NCBI GenBank assembly: GCA_039881145.1
Contig: JAYKKI010000133.1
Location: 204,501-268,500, forward strand
Reading direction: 5' to 3'
DNA length: 64,000 nucleotides
Source: Druceiella hillmani
Lineage: Eukaryota > Arthropoda > Insecta > Lepidoptera > Hepialidae
This document shows, one piece after another, positions 22,591-35,539 of the stretch. Position 1 is the first letter of the stretch. Every line of letters starts with the position of its first letter. The notes beneath the pieces were generated by a model that was not told the origin of the DNA, did not search any database, and saw only the letters and a program-made list of their open reading frames with translations. The translations under genes were made by a program, and so were the position numbers.

Positions 22591-23284
22591 TTTTTACCGC
22601 GAAGACCAAAAACTTTGCACGGTCACTCAGGTATCTTAGCAGTTGAATAACCTGAAAAACTACGAAGGTACGTTAAAATAGTCTTTGAAAATTGTGTTTT
22701 TTTTAAGATACGACAGTGTTTACACAAGGGAAGCGGATTGTTGGATAGAGAATATGAGTATTTTGAGTAATGTGGAAATACATTTAAATGTTACATGTAA
22801 AATTTTTAAATTAATTTTTATATTTCATCCCAAATTAAACTATAAATTATTTTTCCCACTTCTTTTGATTTCAGTGATTACAGGCCGAACCATTTACACC
22901 ATCACGTTGACGTGCGCTGTTATCTAATCTGAAAAGTGCTGATTATCAGGTTTTTTTTTCAAATATGTAAATATATAAAATCCATTTAGTTTTCTAATAG
23001 AATTTATGCTGATCGGGTAAAATAATATAAATGTCATATTTTTGGTATGAGTTACATTATCAGGTAGTTAAATTATTAAAAGGTAGTTAAATTATTAAAA
23101 AGCTGTTAAGTTAAATTATTAAAAAAATTAGACGCTGGAGGAAGATTCTTAATCTGGATAGAACTTTGCCTAAAACGAATATCGGATAAGGCGCTGGTGC
23201 TCATTTTCGCCAAAAATATGTCAAGACTATTTACTGGCAAATCGAATAATTGCCATTAGAAATTTCCTTAAATTTAGAGGCTTG

Positions 23285-23285
<1 letters not shown>
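22591..23285. other. AT-rich DNA, nothing assigned
   Basis: I see no supported feature; TTAAATTATTAAAA is repeated a few times at 23066-23125. Confidence 0.5.

Positions 23286-23357
<72 letters not shown>
23286..23357. repeat. (AT)n microsatellite
   Basis: About 36 AT dinucleotides. The long Tyr-Ile runs in overlapping frames are artefacts of this tract. Confidence 0.95.
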
Positions 23358-23361
<4 letters not shown>

Positions 23362-23657
23362 TGTAAGGAAGAAAGTCATGCAAGCAAATTGTATACAAAA
23401 AAATTTGAGTGTCAAGAAAGTTAATGGATAATCAAAAGAAGAGGCAACTCGGTGAAAAAAGTTGAAGCGGGAAAAAATAATGTCCATGTGCAAAATCTGC
23501 CTCCATTATTTTATTCTACTTCTTGGACGAAACAGTAATCGATGGGTATCACCTTTGTAGTCTTTGAAATTCACGAAGTGAAAGTTATGATGCCCATTTT
23601 ATAGATGCAGACGTAATAAACATAAAAAAACAATGGTTTACTCTTTTCAAAATGCAG

Positions 23658-23902
23658 CTCATTTTATGGGTTCATACTGCATGGAGCTAATGAAACGCAG
23701 AGCGAAGATTCAAGGAGGAAAGGTGAGAAAACTATAAAAAAGGACTTTTTATCTACCTTTTTCCTTAGGATATTATGTGATGGCTACTATTCGTCCACCT
23801 CAGTCAACTTATCCAGAACTGATCCCAGTGGCCTCTTTCTTTTCGTCGACTCAATGTAGATCATATGAACAATTTAAAAACAATAGGGGAGTGAGGGCTT
23901 AG
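23658..23902 (+). CDS. candidate two-exon coding remnant, unknown protein
   Basis: An acceptor-like AAAATGCAG precedes 23658. A donor-like AAAG/GTGAGA lies at 23723 and a strong acceptor (CTACCTTTTTCCTTAG) precedes 23769. Splicing out the 46-bp intron keeps one frame open: SFYGFILHGANETQSEDSRR..., then GYYVMATIRPPQSTYPELIP..., to TAG at 23900-23902. Without splicing, the first frame also stays open into another reading that ends LFLFVDSM at a stop. That both versions are open shows how weak the evidence is. No domain is recognised. It may be an old transposon or host-gene fragment, or chance in a G+C-richer stretch. Confidence 0.22.
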
Positions 23903-25615
23903 TCATTTTCTTTAATAGGTTTGGGAAAGGTGTGATTTAAAGGTATTAAAATATTAAAAAGTTGAATTGAAACAATGTGCCGTTTTATTAGGATACTATG
24001 CTGAAAATAAAATTTTTCGCAGCGCTTTCAATATTCATATATTTCCAATAAATTATCAAGTGCTAGTGTCACCATATCATCTACATACACTAGACTAAAG
24101 TAACAAATTTATTAGTTTCTCCGTAGTCACCATTAATTACTTTTGCTAGATTTAAACAAATATAAACAATTTTGAGAAAAGATATAACAAAATTTTATGT
24201 TCTCCCTAGCAAGTTAAAAAAAATTAAGTAAGACATCGGCGATACGAATGTGTCCCTAATACCCTGTAAAAGTTCCTAATACGACATTTAATAGAACTGA
24301 AATGAAAAAGAAATAAGTGTGAAACATAAATACCTATGTTATATTTTTTGGATAAAGAAACTTTAATAATAGAAAGTACTGCCAATACTTTTACTTGAAG
24401 AACTCGGTTGCATATAACAAAATTATAAAGTAACGAATTTTGTATGTGCAAAATATTTTAAAGGGTGATTGATATAATAAATAGAATGAGAGTAGAAATC
24501 ATTAAACCTGTTTTTAGAATTTTTTGCCTGTCTCTGTGTGTTAATTTTTTCTTCAACCACGCAAAATTTACTACACGGATTTTGATAAAATTTAAAATTG
24601 TAATAGTTTAAAGCCATGAGTAAAATATAGTATACTTTTTATCCGTTTATTACAGGTTTAACAAATTTATTTTGTTGAATATTACAATATTGATAGGTAT
24701 TATAATATTGGCAGTTATTACAATATCGGTACTAACATAGGTGAATATTAAAATATTGGTACTGCTAGTGCCATCTATCCGCGTCTTTAGTAAACTTTGA
24801 GCTCATAGATATACTTCTATCTACAGCCATAGTCGTCACTTAGCGTTTTTAGTAAATTTTATGCTCAGAATTTTGAGGGAAAAAAACACGCAAAAAAATT
24901 ATAAAAACTTATATCAAACTCCATACAAACAAAGCCGCGTCAGAACAGCCAGTGAATTATAAAAAAATATCCCCAGACTCTCGTAAAACTTTTAATATTT
25001 CATATCCAACCTTTCTCGGCATATTTCTTTTTGAATTTATCTAGAGTGTAAGGAGCGACTAACAGAATACGACACGTACTAGTAAGAAAATTAAAAAAAA
25101 GAAAAAAGCTGTCTCACAACGGTACAGAGAAATATGACAACTTATTTTTAGGAGCTAGACAATTTTTCGCAGGCAGAAAAATGCTATTTAGAAGAATTTT
25201 TTTTGGTTCCCGACAAAATAGGAAGGAAATAGGCAAAAGATTTTTTTTTAAATTTATCTTTATGTTAAAACATAAAAATCAAAAATATATTTAAAGATTT
25301 TGTTATATTCAACAGAAACATCATGAAAAAAATGAAGAAAAACACTCAATTGTAATAAATTTTTTGGTTCGCAAAATAATACCAATGTAGCTCAATATTC
25401 ATAAACAAATTAGACATTCACCGCGCCGCTTTTATGATGTCACTAACCCTTAAACGTTATCCTTAAACATAAAATTACAGTATGTACTAACCCTTAAACG
25501 CTAACGTTGAAATATCTTAAAAACAAAATGAGATAGAAAAGAAATTTATTTTTGACCATCGTCTCATTTAGTACTAAGGAATACAAAGAATCCGGTTTAC
25601 TTTACCCATTTAACA
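23903..25615. other. AT-rich DNA; short internal repeats near 24.7 kb
   Basis: At 24672-24765 the motif ATTACAATATTGGTA, with variants, recurs about four times at uneven spacing. Nothing else is supported. Confidence 0.45.
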
Positions 25616-25617
25616 TC

Positions 25618-25735
25618 ACATATACATACACACACAAACACACATACACACACACGCGCAAGTACGCACGCATTCACACACACACACACACACTCACACA
25701 CAGGCACACATATACACACATACATACACACACGA
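25618..25735. repeat. (CA)n-rich simple repeat
   Basis: Interrupted CA dinucleotide repeats with TA, GC and CT interruptions. The long Thr-His or Val-Cys frames over it are artefacts. Confidence 0.95.
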
Positions 25736-25845
25736 ATAAATCGTAGGTCAAGAAAATACATGTCTTCACCGAAAGCATCTTTCATTAAGAACATGTTTTT
25801 ACATAATATAAAGTTTTAGGCAATATACGAACATTAAGTCAAACT

Positions 25846-26036
25846 GGTCCATCGACGGTATCGAGTCCATATTGTTTCAGGTCTTAGATGCGGGATGACA
25901 TGTTGACACGTTTATCAGGCTGTGTCGGCAGCTCTGAGCTTTCAGTGTTACTTCATGCTCGCCGCACGAGCTTATTGGAAATGAAAGCTTAATCAAATAT
26001 ACGAGTACGTCCATATTGTTAAGTAGAGGCTTTCAT
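25846..26036 (+). repeat. dispersed repeat P, copy 1
   Basis: About 190 bp match the segment at 35128-35320 in the same orientation and order: GGTC near the start, then CGACGGTATC, CGTTTAT, CAGTGT, CGAGCTTATTGGAAATGAAA, GCTTAATCAAATATA and TATTGTTAAG. Divergence is considerable and indels are present. No frame is conserved between the copies, so it is probably a non-autonomous element of unknown type. Confidence 0.65.
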
Positions 26037-26530
26037 ACCAAATACAGATTGTATTTTTACTCTTGAAAGGAGTGTTATTAAATGCATATTATATTTTGGT
26101 GTTTCTACGCAATAACTATTCCAAAATCGCCATAATTAGCCACAAATGGTTGGCACATGAATGATGTAAAAAAATTACTTCTTATATAGTGGAATATAGT
26201 TAAGTTGAATATTAATTTATTAGCATGTTAACCAAATTAATGAAAAAAAAATCCTTATTTTATGAAGTTCTATTATTGGTAAATTATGACGCTCTTTTTC
26301 TGATAAAGTGTCTTTTTTTGTAATTCACTATACAACGTACTACTTTAAAATGAGGTGATGTGGCATAATGTTGACTCGTAAATTTAATGTTCCTTTTTGT
26401 CATATTTGCTCCCCTTTTCCTTATATAATTAGTTTTTACCAGCGGCTTCAGATGACTTTTAAAATAAAGCGGCTGTCTTTTCATTTTGATTTTGGGTTCT
26501 TGAATTGCAAGAGAAATATTTGTGATATAT

Positions 26531-26616
26531 ATTTTGATAAGTACTTTCAATCACTTAGTATTTAGAATATAACTAATTATTCCAAATACTAAGTGATTGA
26601 AAGTACTTATCAAAAT
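26531..26616. repeat. perfect 33-bp inverted repeat, 20-bp loop
   Basis: ATTTTGATAAGTACTTTCAA... (26531-26563) is perfectly complementary to 26584-26616. Perfect arms in otherwise diverged DNA suggest a recent origin, such as a small MITE or template-switch hairpin. The 20-bp loop is AT-rich. Confidence 0.95.
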
Positions 26617-26980
26617 TATAATATAACTTGTGTTAACCTATGCAAAATCCGTTGGCACTACAAACCCCTATTTAATGAAAAATTTCAAGTGACTTTCACA
26701 GTGAACAGCAAATATGATATTTTTATCACTTTTCTATTATGAAACAAAAAAAAACCAAAATTAAGTCAGTTTTTACCTCATTCACAAACGTACAAATCTT
26801 TTCTGATCGCTGTTGTTTTCAATTGCCTTCTGAGTTGCCAACTCAAATTCCGTAAAAGTGCTGTAAACCGTTGAGACGACCGCAACTCCTTAATCAATTC
26901 AAATTATGAAATATTTTCCTTTAAATTTCGTTCAGTTTTTATGTTAAGTTTCATATAATACTTCTAAATTTTTCGTGGGA

Positions 26981-27118
26981 TTAGTAAGCAAAGTGAAAGA
27001 GAAAAGTTTGTTAGTAATTTATTGTTAAATTCCAAGATTATTAGGTAACAAATTGGTATTGGTGAGCAAAGTGAAAGAGTATAGCTTGGTTGCTAAACTT
27101 CTGTTTACTGTTAAATTT
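26981..27118. repeat. diverged tandem duplication, 78-bp period
   Basis: GAGCAAAGTGAAAGAG-like strings at 26987 and 27065 are each followed by GTTTGTTAG/GCTTGGTTG and then TTACTGTTAAATT/TTATTGTTAAATT, showing duplication of about 78 bp. Confidence 0.6.
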
Positions 27119-29960
27119 GTTAAATTGCAATACATTGCAATAAATAAATTCTGAAAAACAAAAACAAAAATTATTTCATAATACTAGTAATATTAAATTC
27201 ACTGGTAATTTGAATAAAAATCTTTACCATTTTGCGTAACGAAACTTGAAATAAATTATTGGCCACCATCTGAAGAAAAAATGTCTTGTTTATTGTATTT
27301 TATATTTTAATATATTATATTAAATATGTGCCATGAATTTAAGCACTCTTATTTTGAACATAAACGTGTAATCATTTATTGAACACAAGGTAATATTTTT
27401 CATGTTTACTTTGGCAAATCTTTAGGCATGGGGTTAGGAAAATATAAAAAACTTTTTTTCGAAGAAGTAAATGTGTATTTCAATTAGAGTAGTTATGAAA
27501 TTTGGTATTATACTGAAGGTAAGTATTATTTTCGACATAATTTTCCAAGCCTCACTTTTAACATTCCCTGTAGCGCAGTGTAACACGGTACACCAGAAAG
27601 GCAGTCGCAGTACAGACTAAAACGATGTGAAATAATTAGAAGTTAAATTAATATCATCATCGTTTTTCGTGAATGGAAATACTAGTTATAGCATTCATGT
27701 TCATTATTCTGCTCCTGTGAACTGTAATATAATTATGGGTACCCTATTTCATAAAATGATATACATATTATTCATATAAACTATGTTGTTAAAATCTGTT
27801 GAGCCATTTAAGGGTAAAATAAAGATTTAAATGATAAATCATATGACAATTTGTGCCATCAGTACTATTAAATACTTGTACCAATCGTTAATTAACTGTC
27901 CACGTAAATTCGTAGGTGCCTACGAATTTCGAAATAGCAACGAAGCTACGCAGAATATAGTAAAGATTATCGAAGGGCGCCTGGTTGTGTACAAGATTCT
28001 AATAAATTACAACGAACAATGCCAGTATGTTGCGTCAGTTTGCGTAAAAGTACGCCACTATAGAAAATCCTTTTCGGCGTACAATCGTCATAGAGTCTTA
28101 CTTAATTTTCTATTAAAATTTGATGTTTTATTTGTATATATTCATTTGAAATTTCTCTGATTCTACGTTGTTTGTCATATCATTAATTAACTAATAAACA
28201 AAAATTTAAATTTGTTTTATAAATGTGTTAATATTAAAATCGAGCCTGCTCATCCCACATCTCATAAATTAATTTTTTGGTTATTTTTTCGATGAAATAT
28301 ATAAGAAATATTAAATGGATTCAATCTAAATGCGACATCATTTATATAGTGTTGAATTGTGCATTGCATTTGAAAAATCTTGAAGTCTCCATATCATAAC
28401 AATTTTCAACATTTATCTCCATCAATCTCTGTCTCCTTTCATGATTGTGAGGACAATATTCTTTATTTTAGCGTACTATAAACTTAAGCGTACTATAAAC
28501 TTAAGATCCATGTAAATAACTACGTGAATTTCTTTTTTCCCCCGTAATGACAAAATTGTTCAACCGATTTGATGAATGACATACCATTAAAATTGGTAAA
28601 TTATTCTTAATAATATTGACAATATGACTTAAAACAAAACAAATATTGCATCTGTAGTAATTTTATTTCAAATATAAGAATAATAGTTAAATCTTATATC
28701 AGGTCAAGAGCCCGTTTACAAGATTCCAAAAATATGTATTAATGTAGACATTTACGAAAGACAGAACTAATGGAAAAATTAATAATACATAGCCCGTCAA
28801 GAATCGACCCTTGGCCATTTATTACTTCATTTTAGTAATTATTATAATAATAAAAATAAATAATTAATGTTCACCATTAAATACCAACATTTTGTTGGCC
28901 GGTACAGCATAAACTCTCAGGGGAGTGGGCAGCAATCAGAGAAAGGCTCATCAGAGAGCAAGTAACTTAAACGGATACATACATGAGGGCACACACTGTT
29001 GTAAGTGGATGTACCTAAACATTTTTTTAAATTTCAAATTGGGGATGAAAATCCTAATTGAAATGTCAAATGATTTATATTTTATGTTAAGAGGGATCCT
29101 CTTTCGTTTTTCGTTAGAAATTTAGAATGATCGATTTGATAAAATTTAAGTTGCTTTATTCCTAAGAATAATATATTAATTTCTCTTTATAATAACAGGG
29201 TTCTTTTTTTTTGCTTTTTGGTTTCTGAATATTAAATTGCATAATTATTTTATTGTTTAAGTCATAGCTATAACACCTTGGCTTTGGCTTCATGTTAACA
29301 AAATTTTCGTATTGCTTTGTAGTAAATCGCTGACACCTGTGAAAAAATTAACATAGGGTCATGTTAAAGGACACCAAACATGAATATCCCGTTTAAAATT
29401 ACTTAAGGAATTGCACTGTTCAAGTAAACTATAATTTTTTTTACATATTTGCTTCCATCTCTATAACACTGTGCAAATTTTATTTTATTCTTTATGTCTT
29501 TTATAGAGGAAACCAATGACAAAGACGACTTTTTAGACGACAGATCTGAAAGGCAAAAAACAAGGAAAACCAAAGACATGTTGTTAGGAAAGCAAATAAC
29601 AGAATACTCGTTTTAACATATCTTTTTAATTGGAGTAAAATTTACGACCATTTATTAAAATTGTGTGTCCAATTTGTGTGGCCTATCTGATAGCACACTG
29701 ATCCAAACTTTTAAATATTACATGTCGTTATAGTTGCAGATTTTGCAATATAATGTTTTGGATTAAAATTCGATACGGTTCACGATTTTCACGAAAATTA
29801 AAATAAGTAATTATCTTAGCGATATATGATATTAAACAAAATAAACGTTTTGAATACTTAGATTATTTCCCAACAATTCTTATATGCCTATTTCTGATAT
29901 ATTTTTTAGTAAATTATTGAAACAGATTCAGAAATGTATTAATAAAACGGTTTCAGTGAA
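27119..29960. other. no supported gene
   Basis: A 109-codon plus-strand frame (27831-28160) is open over a G+C-richer stretch, but no domain is recognised. The same DNA holds a hairpin (AAATTCGTAGG/CCTACGAATTT, 27906-27929) and a GTACGCC/GGCGTAC pair, so a repeat origin is more likely than a gene. The remainder is AT-rich DNA with nothing to report. Confidence 0.4.
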
Positions 29961-29962
29961 AA

Positions 29963-30040
29963 TTTTCATGGAATTTCATGAAATTTTCATGAATTTTCAT
30001 GGAATTTCATGAAGTTTTCATGGAATTTCATGAAATTTTC
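29963..30040. repeat. 21-bp tandem repeat TTTTCATGGAATTTCATGAA
   Basis: Complete 21-bp units start at 29963, 29994 and 30015, with a truncated 10-bp unit at 29984. The unit itself is partly palindromic (CATG...AATT...CATG). Confidence 0.9.
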
Positions 30041-30629
30041 AGCAATATGTTTAGAACTTACTCTAACACAAGATTCTGAAAAGAAAAAAATTTTAATACT
30101 TATAAATCGCTCTTATGACTGCAAATTGTTTGCTCATAGTATGTTCATTAATTTTTTTTAAAAAAAGTTATGCAAAAAAGCAAATAATTACTATTATCAC
30201 AAGCAACGAGCAAATATTAAAAAAAGACACTATTTAACATGCCGTAAACCAATTACACTCTTGTGTAATTGCATATGGGTGGTCGAACCTGTAATATCAC
30301 CAGAAAGCGGATATATCGGGTATAGTTCATTTTAATCAATGTGTTGTAAGCTGTTTATGAGCAGAGAGCTCCAACATTATTATAAACAAGTTTTAATGAA
30401 AGAAAATTAATTGACAATAAAATAATAGGAAATAAAAAAAATATAGTATGGCAGTATCAGGCAGATGCCGTAGTTCTTATGAGATTCTTTATTTCTGCTG
30501 TAAGAGAATATAACTTTTAAAGAGTCTGTTATCATGCTCACACGTATCGATAGAGGTCGATGGTAACTAAAAAGAAATTCTAATATTCTGGTAGTTGAGT
30601 CTGCACATACGATTTGTCTCATGTATGTT

Positions 30630-30785
30630 CACGGATCCGTAGCCAAATTACGAACCATCATAGTTTCTGTATATTTGTTTGTATATCACAGTCGTTGTAT
30701 TCCCAAATTATTAGTGATATGACGCTGAAATTTGGAATGGTTATGTATATAAAAAATTGTATTTATAAAACTTAAAATATTAAGA
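30630..30785 (+). repeat. dispersed repeat R, start fragment
   Basis: ACGGATCCGTAGCCAAATTA, then a T-rich TTTCTGTATATTTGTTTGTA run and GAAATTTGG, resembles the beginning of the full copy at 38518 (GGATTCCGTAGTCAAATGGC ... TCTGTCCGTCTGTCC). It also fits my memory of a widespread insect repeat starting with a 'TTCCGTA' motif and a 'CTGTCTGTC' tract. The distal half is not recognisable. Confidence 0.45.
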
Positions 30786-30789
30786 ATTA

Positions 30790-33555
30790 AAATTAAAAAA
30801 AAAATATTTTTCTCAATTAAAGTGGGGTGATTTTATTTTCGTGTAGCCCTTTGTATAGGAGGTCGTTGATTTGCTATTTTAAAAATATGGTGGGTTTTTT
30901 TTTGGATGGAACGAAAGAGAAAGTGTTCTGTTTGGGCTAATTCTTGACAGGTCTTTCTTTAAAAGTATTTGATCTTTATTTTTCGGCTTAGTATCTAGAA
31001 TTCTACCGTACAAACGCGCACCTAAAGTGGACCGTCCACGAGTAACGTGAATCCAAAATAAATGAAAAAGATAAGTGAGTGTCAATTATTTTTAATTTTA
31101 AGTCACAGGTCAAAAATTAAAATGAAATAATTGTTTTATATAGGAAGACTAACAAATAAATATTATTATTGATTTTCAAACTCTAGTTTGTAATGCAGAT
31201 AGAAACGTTAATTGATAAAAATATTTTTGCAGTTGAAATATCGCTTATAATTGTAAATTAATTAAAAGCTAATAAAACAAAGATCAACCGCATAAAATTA
31301 ATTAGAAACTACATAAATATAAATTTAAATTAAATATTACCTACAATTAAAGCTAAAGTAATATTAAAAAACAGGTTAAATATAAAATTAATCACTATTA
31401 TTTTCTTATAATTTATTCATACCTATAAATTCTACATCGCGTTCCTTACAAGACACAAAAAGTAGCTGCATGTTAGGTCTAGTTGTAGGTCATATTTATT
31501 TTAAATTTATATTTGTAGTGTTCTCATCACATTATTATTATTATTATCACAGGTTACAGAACGTGACTTTATTTACATAGAGAAGAATTATATTATTGAA
31601 GTGTATATCCTGTTAGGCGTAAATTACATAATAGGCAACATATTTATGTTGTAAATATTTTAATAGAAACCCTAATAACTAGTGCGAGTTCCACTCGTAT
31701 TTTACGGGTGTTTTTGATAGCACAAAATACTTATTAATACCACGGCAAGCTTAGTCGTCCAGTAGTTCCAATATGCACCATACTTATTAGATATTCTATT
31801 ACTTCTAAAAATAATGAAGTTAAAATACGCGAAATAATTTTATTTAAAAGTATTTATCAAAACATACTTTCGGGATATTTGCCAGATTTTCACAGTATCC
31901 TTTGGAATAGTGGGAGGGGGGGAGGGGGCGAGCATATCCCAACCTAATTTTAATCCTAATGTTTCTTGACTAAGGCTAAGTAATAGAAAGTGGTAAATGA
32001 AATCTAATTTTAAATGCCCTTTGTAATGCCCCACACGATGGAACACTTTTTTCTACATATTAATTAAGATCTTTCTCTGAAGCGGATACTTGCAAAATAT
32101 CATGTAATGTAAGTTTAAAACTATATAAACTACAAAAGATGAAACTGACGAAAGGACACACTAGGTAATTTCGAAATTATAAGAGGTTCTATGTTTTATA
32201 CTACAAAAATGAAGAGTTGACAGTCATATTAATATAAAAAGTTTCATTTAGTAGTTTTATTACTTTGCTCTTATTAGTTTCATAGATACAAATGCTTAAA
32301 TTGCTATTTATTTAAGTCGTTTTCACTTAGGAAGTAATCGTATCTTATTCTGGAGAAAAATATAGTTCTTCGTTGAAAATACTTACATAGCGTTATCACA
32401 TACATTTAAAATCCTTTTAATCACTTGCAAAAGGTAATAAAAAAAGTATCGATATTTGGAATATACTACGGATTCGATACGTTTTTAAGTAAAACCATCT
32501 TGAGAAGCATATTAAGTTTCAAGATATTATATATAAAATTGCGTCTACGATATTATAAAGTGTAAGGAATAATAAATAAGTCAGGATATGGCTACGACTA
32601 CTCCCATTGTCTTTTGTGACCTAAATTGGTAAAATAATATACGATAAGAAGATGTATACTTCCTTATATAATCTTAAAAATGTCATTTAATGGAATCTTG
32701 ATTTGACAATGAGATTAACACATGGAACGTTGTGATATTGTTTTTGTTTAGCATAATCATCAGCGAGGAATATTTCCCCAAAATGGGTAGTACGGTAGGT
32801 ACTCCCTCCAAAGTGTTATGTGGTCAAAATATATAATATGAATTTATCACAATTCACAGAATGTGATCATATCTGTAGTATTTATTATATGCTTGTTTAT
32901 CTGCCATATCTACAAAAAAAATGTAATATGTAAAGCAGGAAAATTTACATACTGTATATCGTATTAAATACAGATTAAAAGTATTTATAGAATACTATGC
33001 ACTACAATGATGGAAATGCCACAATGGGCGGGGTTGTTACGAGAAAAGATAGGATAGGGACAAATATATTATTAAGAACTGCTAAAGTAGCCAATATCGA
33101 GAATAACCTTTGCGAAAATTGGTAAGGTGATTGTAAGGTTACGATATGAAGAGAAACAAGAAATTTGACAAAAGCAGTAATAAAAATTGCCGATGGAAAA
33201 GGACCTCGATTTTGATCTCTATAAAATGAAGCCAGTTCTAACACTGAAACAACACTAAATCGAATCTTCTAACGTAAACGTATAAAAATGACTGATTACA
33301 AGTTATATGGGACATATAACACTTGAAACGAGAAAACAGGGAAGAAAAACGAAAGAGTATTTATAAGTTAAAAGCAGAATCGAGACAAGAAGTTTTGTTA
33401 CTACTATATTTATAAAATTACGTTGCCTAAGATACTTTATATTTTGTAATACGGCACTACATGCAATCAGTTCAGCAATCTTATTAAAGGACACCCAATG
33501 CTAAAGATAATATGTAATAATATATTAATGGTAAATTTAAACTAATAACTTTCTT
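30790..33555. other. AT-rich DNA, nothing assigned
   Basis: Several minus-strand frames of 63-80 codons are open near 30.9, 31.9 and 33.1 kb, but none has a recognisable domain. A short G-run (31912-31927) is the only compositional oddity. Confidence 0.45.
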
Positions 33556-33558
33556 GCG

Positions 33559-33589
33559 GACTCATCCTTGTAAAGAACAAGGATGAGTC
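33559..33589. repeat. perfect hairpin, 13-bp arms
   Basis: GACTCATCCTTGT and ACAAGGATGAGTC are separated by 5 bp. Confidence 0.9.
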
Positions 33590-35120
33590 AGGTCATTTAA
33601 TTATGAACTTAAAATATTTTGAGGAATGTGAAAAACCTGAGTGTTTATGTGATAATCATCTTCAAATTAGGAAGTTAAGAAGAAAGTGTTCAATCATATC
33701 AATACATTTATTACATATTGCTACCCTCAGTAAAAATATTAAAAACCATCGGAAAAAAATTTCAATTTTATAAATCTCGAATAGATTCAGATATCAATAA
33801 GTCACAAAAGCTAGGAGTTGATGTGATAAATTTTCTATAATTGATATTATATATAAATCGTCCCATTATTCTGAAAAAAAAAAATTAAACAAAGGAATAA
33901 AAGAAAAACGTCCATTAAATAAATATGAAATATTTATTGTTTTTTCAATTTATTATTCAGATTATTGGAACGAGTCACTTGAATTGGAGTGTTGCAAGGA
34001 AAAATATTACAAGTAGTATCTATGGGTACATAGATACACGATTCTTACCATAATATCCCCTTCAGATCTGTAATGTATGTAGATCAAAAAATATAAGTTT
34101 TCATTTAATGTTAATTAAAATATAATTTCTTGCTTCAGTTTTTGGTTCAGCTTTTATTAATATTTTCCTTAATTTTAATTCTAGTCTAAACAGAAAGGCT
34201 ATGTATGTAAAGTGTAATATGTTTTTTTTATTTATTGGTTAGAACCAATGCAACACCGAAACAAATGCATCAATTTTGGTAACTTTCGCAGATAAATAAT
34301 TGATCTTTTTAATAGTTAATGATTCATCAAGGTATATTTTTTATATTCTAAGTAATTGCATTTGTGCTGGGACGAGGTGCTGCAGTAGTTTTTTCTCTTT
34401 AAAAAAAGTTACTGAATCTTTGAGCGTGTTTATGTCTAGTAGTTTATTTAAATTTTATACTCATTTCATAGAATAAAATATTGAATGGTCTTAGAAAATA
34501 ACAAATTGTTATAAAAAAAACACAAAGTAAAGGTGAAAACCAGTTTTCAATTTATTATACACGAAGCTATAGAAAACCTGTGGTTTCATAACATTTATCA
34601 GTTTATCTAACTTTCAAAGAGATGAAGTTATTTATTAAACACGAAATTTAAAATTTAATGGGTATTTTACGTAAAATTAACATAGATATTTACCGAAAAA
34701 GTAAATGTTTAGCTATTTGTGCTCTTGATTTTATACATCGATCTGCATTTTAGGGCGACAAAGTTTGATTATTAAAAAATTGTATGCAACAAATTTCAAA
34801 AAGGTGTTAAATAAAAATTTATCAGCTAGTTTATAAGTTGACTATAAATGTTTATGAATTCACTGATAAAATTGTTCTGTGTTATCTTAACTTTAAAGTA
34901 TTTCGTACTGAGTCAAAATTAGTTACAAAAATCCACCACATTAGGAAACTTACTTACATTTTATACACCACGTACATAGGGATTACTTTTGTTTTTAAAA
35001 TACCACTTTATTGATAACGTAGGAGAGTCCAAGTTCTATTAAATACTTAAGATATTAGAGAAAAAATCCCATTGTCTACTAAAAAGATAAAGCAATAGTG
35101 TAAAGAAGAAAATTAAAATA
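33590..35120. other. AT-rich DNA, nothing assigned
   Basis: I see no supported feature. Confidence 0.5.
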
Positions 35121-35127
35121 GGAATGA

Positions 35128-35320
35128 TGGGTCAATTGTTCGACGGTGTCAGATCTATATTTTAAGAGACCTCAATTGTAGGACAATAAATTGAAACGTT
35201 TATAAGACTACACCATCAGGGAGATTTATGTTTCTAGTGTCCGGTTACGCTCATTGTAGGAGCTTATCGGAAATAGCAGCTTACTCAAATATATCTCTAT
35301 TTTGTTAAGAAGTGTCTGCC
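35128..35320 (+). repeat. dispersed repeat P, copy 2
   Basis: It matches 25846-26036 in order and orientation. The best-conserved part is GGAGCTTATCGGAAATAGCA followed by GCTTACTCAAATATA and TTTTGTTAAG. Confidence 0.65.
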
Positions 35321-35539
35321 AATCCAGTAAGTCATTTATTTTTAATAAATTAATTCGCCGATGATTTGAAGAAACTTGGAAATTTCGAAACATGAATGTT
35401 TCTCTGCTGAAATGCCTCTCATTTAAGGCAGATATTTTAAATTACTAGCAAATGTTTAATGCAGGCAAATTTTATTATTATATTTGTTTATTTAATTTGG
35501 ATGATTAAACGATTTATTAATATTTTTTGACTTGTCAAC

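Noticed and set aside
25552..25794. Thr-His and Val-Cys repeat frames
   Set aside because: Translation of a (CA)n tract on either strand.
27426..27517. possible exon between CTTTAG and GAAG/GTAAGT
   Set aside because: All three frames contain stops before the donor.
27565..27610. TAGCGCAGTGTAAC, an A-box-like string
   Set aside because: No B box is found at a suitable distance, so a tRNA or SINE call is not justified.
27831..28160. 109-codon plus-strand open frame
   Set aside because: It overlaps an inverted repeat (AAATTCGTAGG/CCTACGAATTT) and has no recognisable domain; the open length is compatible with chance in a G+C-richer patch.
33002..33060. CAATGGGCGGGG string reading QWAG as in RTE tails
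   Set aside because: Neighbouring residues do not follow the family pattern, so the four-residue match is likely chance.
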